Positions 60,297 through 64,000 of a stretch of 64,000 nucleotides of DNA are shown here, piece by piece; position 1 is the first letter of the stretch; each line of letters begins with the position of its first letter. The position numbers and the translations under genes were made by a program. The stretch is from Candidatus Gastranaerophilales bacterium HUM_9 (lineage in GTDB: Bacteria; Cyanobacteriota; Vampirovibrionia; Gastranaerophilales; Gastranaerophilaceae): the NCBI GenBank assembly GCA_002103075.1, contig DABG01000010.1, forward strand, positions 36,120 through 100,119. Direction: 5' to 3'. The notes beneath the pieces were generated by a model. It was given only the letters and a program-made list of their open reading frames with translations. It made no database searches and was not told the DNA's origin.

Positions 60297-61289
60297 TTAT
60301 AAATTACTAATAATTGCATCTGTAAACTCTGTACAAGTAGCAGAACCTTTAATATCAACTGTTTTTATTCCACTTTCAAGAGTTTTAAACAATGCTTTTT
60401 CAATCTTTATTGCACAATCAGGTTGTCCAATATATTTTAACATCTCGATTGCTGATAACAATAATGCCATAGGGTTAGCCTTATTTTGACCTTTAATATC
60501 AGGTGCTGAACCGTGAACAGCTTCAAATACTGCACAATCTTTTCCAATATTTACACTTTGGGCTACACCAAGACCACCAATTAGACCTGCTGTTAGGTCT
60601 GAAACAATGTCACCATAAAGGTTTGGTAGAACTAGGACATCAAACTGTGACGGGTTTTGTACAAGTTGCATGCAACAATTGTCAACAAGAATTTCTCTAA
60701 ATTTTATTGTAGGGTAGTCTTTTGCAACTTCTCTTGCACATTCTAAAAATAAACCATCAGATAATTTGCAGATGTTTGCTTTTGTAACAACGCAAACTTC
60801 TTTACGGTTGTTTTTGACTGCATAATCAAACGCAAACTTTGATATTCTTAGAGAGGCTTCTCTTGTAATTATTTTTATACTATGACAAGTGTTTTCATCA
60901 ATTTTTTCTTCAACACCTGCATACAAATCTTCTGTATTTTCACGAACTACAACAATATCTACATTGTCAAAACGAGTTTCTATTGTCGGTAGATTTTTGC
61001 AAGGTCTTACATTTGCGTATAAATCAAGCTCTTTACGAAGTTGAACATTAACAGAACGAAACCCTTTTCCTATTGGAGTTGTAATTGGAGCTTTTAGAGC
61101 GACCTTGTTTGTTTTGATAGAGTCAATAACTCTTTGAGGCAGAGGCACACCTTCATTTTCTATAACATCTAGTCCTGCTGTTTGAACTTCCCATTGGATA
61201 TCAGCACCTGCTTTATCAAGAATTTTCACAACTGATTCTGAGATTTCAGGACCTATACCATCACCTTTAATTAGAGTTACTTTAGTCAT
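60297..61289 (-). CDS. NAD-type isocitrate/isopropylmalate dehydrogenase family enzyme
   Basis: Beta-decarboxylating dehydrogenase. TLIKGDGIGPEISESVV is the family start, SVNVQLRKELDLYANVRPCK and VVRENTEDLYAG fit the NAD-isocitrate dehydrogenase branch rather than LeuB, and FEAVHGSAPDIKGQNKANPM is the cofactor and metal end motif. The expected product is 2-oxoglutarate from isocitrate. At 330 aa it has the length of short bacterial NAD-IDHs. Homoisocitrate or 3-isopropylmalate as substrate cannot be ruled out; no leucine genes are adjacent, which favours IDH. Confidence 0.88.
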   Translation of the reverse strand: MTKVTLIKGDGIGPEISESVVKILDKAGADIQWEVQTAGLDVIENEGVPLPQRVIDSIKTNKVALKAPITTPIGKGFRSVNVQLRKELDLYANVRPCKNLPTIETRFDNVDIVVVRENTEDLYAGVEEKIDENTCHSIKIITREASLRISKFAFDYAVKNNRKEVCVVTKANICKLSDGLFLECAREVAKDYPTIKFREILVDNCCMQLVQNPSQFDVLVLPNLYGDIVSDLTAGLIGGLGVAQSVNIGKDCAVFEAVHGSAPDIKGQNKANPMALLLSAIEMLKYIGQPDCAIKIEKALFKTLESGIKTVDIKGSATCTEFTDAIISNL

Positions 61290-61351
61290 ATTATGCTCCT
61301 TTTTTCTAATTATACTAATTATAAATGAAAAAAGGTAGATAGTAAAAAGAA

Positions 61352-61870
61352 TTAAGAATTAAATATATTAGCATATTTCAAGAAATCATTTATAGGATTT
61401 TTAGAATGTGGACTTGATTTTGCAGTATCATACATATCAATTATGTTTGTGGGGACTGTCTTTTTATTTTTCATGAAATATGCAAATTTATCTGTTATTG
61501 ACATCTTTGACGTATCTATGTCACCGTGAGTTACTTCAACAAGTTCTTTATATACAGGTTCTGAAATATAGGTATCACCATCAACATTTTGGATAGTTCT
61601 AAGACCTAAAATATTATGAATGACAGAATTCATACCTGAATCATCTTTTACTTTATTCAAAGATATTTCTACTGTATCATCATTTCTATTATATTTAATA
61701 TCTTCTAACTGATTTAGAAGATTTGTTTTAAATTCATCACCATATTTATTAGAAATATTATTTAGTGCATCAGCAGTTTGAGTGTTCATAATTACTCTAG
61801 ATTTAAAAGCAGGAGCTTGAGGAGTAATGGGATTAAAATTCATACTATTCATACAATTCATACAATTCAT
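61352..61870 (-). CDS. Unknown 172-aa lineage-type protein
   Basis: Start region is repetitive: ATGAATTGT occurs in tandem, giving MNCMNCMNSMN and several possible starts; GAAAGG lies suitably before the first. A short Phe-containing N-terminal motif (NPITPQAPAFKSRVI) precedes a helical domain (LNNISNKYGDEFKTNLLNQL) and a mixed segment ending NDFLKYANIFNS. The 'P.F.s' type of N-terminus also occurs in other unnamed proteins of gut Vampirovibrionia as I recall them. No catalytic motif. Function unknown. Divergent from the HExxH gene at 62104. Confidence 0.65.
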   Translation of the reverse strand: MNCMNCMNSMNFNPITPQAPAFKSRVIMNTQTADALNNISNKYGDEFKTNLLNQLEDIKYNRNDDTVEISLNKVKDDSGMNSVIHNILGLRTIQNVDGDTYISEPVYKELVEVTHGDIDTSKMSITDKFAYFMKNKKTVPTNIIDMYDTAKSSPHSKNPINDFLKYANIFNS

Positions 61871-62103
61871 ACAATGGGCCTTTCAGATATAATGACAGGG
61901 ACTTAAAGTTCAATCAAGATATCAAATTGCCTTAAAATAAAAATTTGGTAACAATTGTTTACAGAAAACACTATATCAGAGAAAAAAATATTCGAATACA
62001 ACTCTTTTAGACTAGATAATAATTTTATAAAACACACTGTCAAAAAATTTTATGTTCAATCTTTTATGTAATTGTAATATCTCAAATTTTAGCAATTATC
62101 AAT

Positions 62104-63198
62104 ATGATTTTTAAACATCTGCCAACATTTAATAATAATAATCAAGTAAGATTTAATGGAAATAATGTAAATTTTCAAAATTTTGACAAATTTAAATCTA
62201 ATAACTATTATCAATCAAATTCAACCAACCCGCCACTACGAGTATTAAATTCTGATACCGTAGAATTAAGTCAAAATACCACTGATAATAAAAATAATCA
62301 TTCAACAAGAAACACGATAATTGGAATTGGTGCAACTGCAGTTGCAGTAGGAATAGGATTATTAAGGCATCATGCAACAGCAATTAAAAAAGTAAATAAA
62401 ACATTAGACCCAGTTGATATACAATTTGCTAAATTAGAACAAAATATAAAAGAAGTTCAATCAAAGTTTCAAAAAGTATTTAGACGAAAAGATTTATCAA
62501 TCAAAGAAACAAAAGAAATGTTGAATCAATACAAAAAATTAGAAAGAATGCGACTTGATGATAATGTTTCAAATGAAGACTATATGAAAGCAGTTCTTAA
62601 TACAGCAATAAAAAATTATGACCTTGAAAATGCAAATATCAAACTAGACATACAACCAACAAACAATTCAGAATCTGGAGCATGTTGGCAAAGTTATATA
62701 AATACAGTTAGATTATATACAAATACATCAAAGGAAGAAGTATTTGGAGCTATTCACCACGAATTAAGACACGCAAAAGAAGACCAAGAGATAGCAGAAT
62801 GTTTATCTAAAAAAGAATTAGAAAAGGTTTTAAAAATATCAGCGCTAAACCAATATAATAATATTATTCTTAGCAAACAACTTATTGATCCAAAAACAAT
62901 GGAAGAATTTGAAAATGAGGTTTGGAATTCTGGTTTTGGTGAAACAGTAATGAATTCGGCTTTACAACTAAAAAGAAAAGATGTTGTAAAAACCGCAGAT
63001 GATATAAGTTATGCAAAGAAATGCGTAAATGCTACATGCACTTATACACGTGCTGTACACGATTTGGGTAAATACTGGAACAATTTTACTGAAAAAGATG
63101 CTAGATTTGCAGAGATTACAATGAACGAAATGTTTGGTTTAAATAAATCACAGATAGATTTTTATAAAGAGATGGACGCTAAATATTTAGAAAAATAA
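62104..63198 (+). CDS. HExxH (zincin-like) protein with one membrane span
   Basis: A 364-aa protein. An Asn/Phe-rich N-terminus (FNNNNQVRFNGNNVNFQNF) is followed by a membrane-span-like segment (TIIGIGATAVAVGIGLL, about residues 71-87), a coiled coil (about 105-150), and HELRH at residues 219-223 in AIHHELRHAKEDQE, the zinc-metallopeptidase HExxH pattern. Candidate third ligands are downstream Glu or His (NSGFGETVMN near 280), not certain. It shares the layout hydrophobic segment then HExxH with the 699-aa protein at 25202, but little sequence. No clear ribosome site precedes the ATG. Confidence 0.7.
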   Translation: MIFKHLPTFNNNNQVRFNGNNVNFQNFDKFKSNNYYQSNSTNPPLRVLNSDTVELSQNTTDNKNNHSTRNTIIGIGATAVAVGIGLLRHHATAIKKVNKTLDPVDIQFAKLEQNIKEVQSKFQKVFRRKDLSIKETKEMLNQYKKLERMRLDDNVSNEDYMKAVLNTAIKNYDLENANIKLDIQPTNNSESGACWQSYINTVRLYTNTSKEEVFGAIHHELRHAKEDQEIAECLSKKELEKVLKISALNQYNNIILSKQLIDPKTMEEFENEVWNSGFGETVMNSALQLKRKDVVKTADDISYAKKCVNATCTYTRAVHDLGKYWNNFTEKDARFAEITMNEMFGLNKSQIDFYKEMDAKYLEK

Positions 63199-63452
63199 TA
63201 AGATAATAAGTGCGGCAATCCATAAATCAACTGCTGCGTACATAAAAAACTTTTTCTGGATTACCACGTCGCTCCGCTGTCTTGGATTATTCGGGATTTC
63301 GCAAAAGCGTGGTTTTACTCAACCTTACGGGTTGGGTCACTTCGTGACACGGCACCCTACCGAAAATCCGCTCCTCGTAATGACGTGTAAAAAACTTCTC
63401 AACAAAAAAGTGATTAAACAATCCTGCTTAATCACTTTCTTATCTAAATTAG
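63199..63452. repeat. Intergenic repeat before the rRNA genes
   Basis: Bases 63278-63371 are the second near-intact copy of the 16575 repeat, including CAACC-ttacg-GGTTG and GTCAC-ttc-GTGAC. 'gtgcggcaatccataaa' at 63210 is the inverse of 16747. At about 63408-63432, AAGTGATTAAacaatcctgcTTAATCACTT is a strong hairpin that follows 5S rRNA on the minus strand and is T-rich on that side, so it is probably the rRNA operon terminator. Confidence 0.75.
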
Positions 63453-63569
63453 GTGTCGGCAACTAGCTATCTTCCCAGGCAGTGGCCCGCCAAGTATTTT
63501 CGCCTCAATGAGTCTTTTCGACCGTGTTCGGGATGGGAACGGGAGTTTTCCTCACGATTTGTCACCGAC
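63453..63569 (-). rRNA. rrf: 5S ribosomal RNA
   Basis: The minus strand has the universal GTTCCCATCCCGAACACGG loop region and GCGGGCCACTGCCTGGGAAGATAGCT near the 3' side. Ends GTCGGTGA and TTGCCGAC pair as helix I (with two G-T pairs and one A-T end). Ends are estimated to a few bases. It follows 23S rRNA on the same strand. Confidence 0.93.
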
Positions 63570-63814
63570 GAATCTGTCTTTGCTATCTCTCTCAAGATTA
63601 GCTGCACAGTCCGTGCGTTGAAAGTTGCATAAAGATTATATCAGCTTCGTAATCACCTTTCTCTATCCACCTGTGCAATCTTAGATTGCTTCGCTCACTT
63701 CACTTCCGTTTCGCTCGCAACGGTGGTCATTCTAAACCTCCGTTCAACAACCTGCTCGTCTTGTTCTTCAACAAGCCGACACCGTTGTTTCACTTCGTTC
63801 ATCTTGATTTTTAG
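63570..63814 (-). other. 23S-5S internal spacer
   Basis: About 245 bp between the 23S 3' end and 5S. No tRNA is seen. Open frames across it on either strand are chance frames overlapping rRNA. Confidence 0.7.
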
Positions 63815-64000
63815 GAAAAGCCCTCGTCCTATTAGTATCCGTCGACTGAAAATGTTGCCATTCTTACATCTCGGACCTATCAACGTCGTAATCTGCAACG
63901 GGACTTACTAGCTTATGCTATGAGAGATCTCATCTTGTGGTGGGCTTCGTACTTATATGCTTTCAGCACTTATCCGCTTGGAACACAGCTACCGGGCGTT
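63815..64000 (-). rRNA. rrl: 23S ribosomal RNA, 3' end (partial)
   Basis: The minus strand reads through the conserved 3' part of 23S: GGTAGCTGTGTTCCAAGCGG, GATAAGTGCTGAAAGCAT, ACGAAGCCCACCACAAGATG, then CGGATACTAATAGGACGAGG near the end. The gene runs off the window at the right. The 3' end is estimated from the GAGGGCTT ending. Confidence 0.93.

Noticed and set aside
63695..63911. Short frames on both strands
   Set aside because: They lie across the 23S-5S spacer and the 23S rRNA 3' end.

Overview
This is a low-GC, densely coded chromosomal window from a diderm bacterium. It has a TolC-type outer-membrane factor, a three-repeat SLH protein, flagellar genes, and several proteins whose short Asn/Phe-rich N-termini and HExxH motifs I associate with gut Vampirovibrionia (Gastranaerophilales, the non-photosynthetic Cyanobacteriota). 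That placement is inference from gene style; the 23S and 5S rRNA at the right edge would settle it.

Layout. (1) 0.3-8.5 kb, minus strand: a surface-glycan operon starting with a GT-D/LicD fusion, then a TagD-like cytidylyltransferase, GT2 and GT8 glycosyltransferases, a DUF4422 protein and a hexapeptide acyltransferase. Most of these unrelated enzymes share a short FS[IV]...LGIK-type tag. (2) 8.7-16.5 kb, plus strand: murF-mraY-murD-ftsW-murG-rsgA-ispA, a peptidoglycan and division cluster with overlapping genes. (3) 16.9-37 kb: efflux outer-membrane protein, alaS, rnhB, an unknown coiled-coil family, SLH protein, a large HExxH protein, GtrA, a YdjC-type deacetylase, a RelE/XRE toxin-antitoxin pair, lipid-linked glycosylation genes, an OmpR/histidine-kinase pair, and flagellar hook-basal body and FliK-like genes.

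(4) 37.4-55.4 kb is the accessory region. It opens with small secreted proteins, a ~0.7-kb tandem duplication, remnants of phage baseplate genes (XkdP/XkdQ-like) and an integrase scrap. Next come a second toxin-antitoxin pair, a DUF4238 gene, a Hachiman defence system (hamA, hamB) with a tightly coupled third gene of unknown function, and a complete DpnII-type GATC restriction-modification operon continued by a membrane protein and a small protein. A frameshifted Nmad3 nucleotide-modification gene and a P-loop NTPase follow. The right side is a Mu/Tn7-like transposition module (HTH protein, DDE transposase, AAA+ ATPase, catalytic-domain-less integrase fragment) with duplicated operator/promoter units and clustered short repeats that look like a transposon end. 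It lies beside the 3' end of a tRNA-Arg gene whose acceptor stem is mismatched.

(5) 55.4-64 kb: tRNA-Arg, gapA, rsmD, an NAD-type isocitrate dehydrogenase, several lineage-type unknowns (one HExxH), then 5S and the 3' end of 23S rRNA on the minus strand. A structured ~94-bp intergenic repeat occurs almost intact at 16.6 and 63.3 kb, with relatives near 0.1 and 34.6 kb. Several plus-strand genes have a -10 box only 6-7 nt before the ATG, suggesting leaderless transcripts. The island looks like stacked anti-phage systems (restriction, helicase-nuclease, base modification, toxin-antitoxin) carried beside a transposition module.
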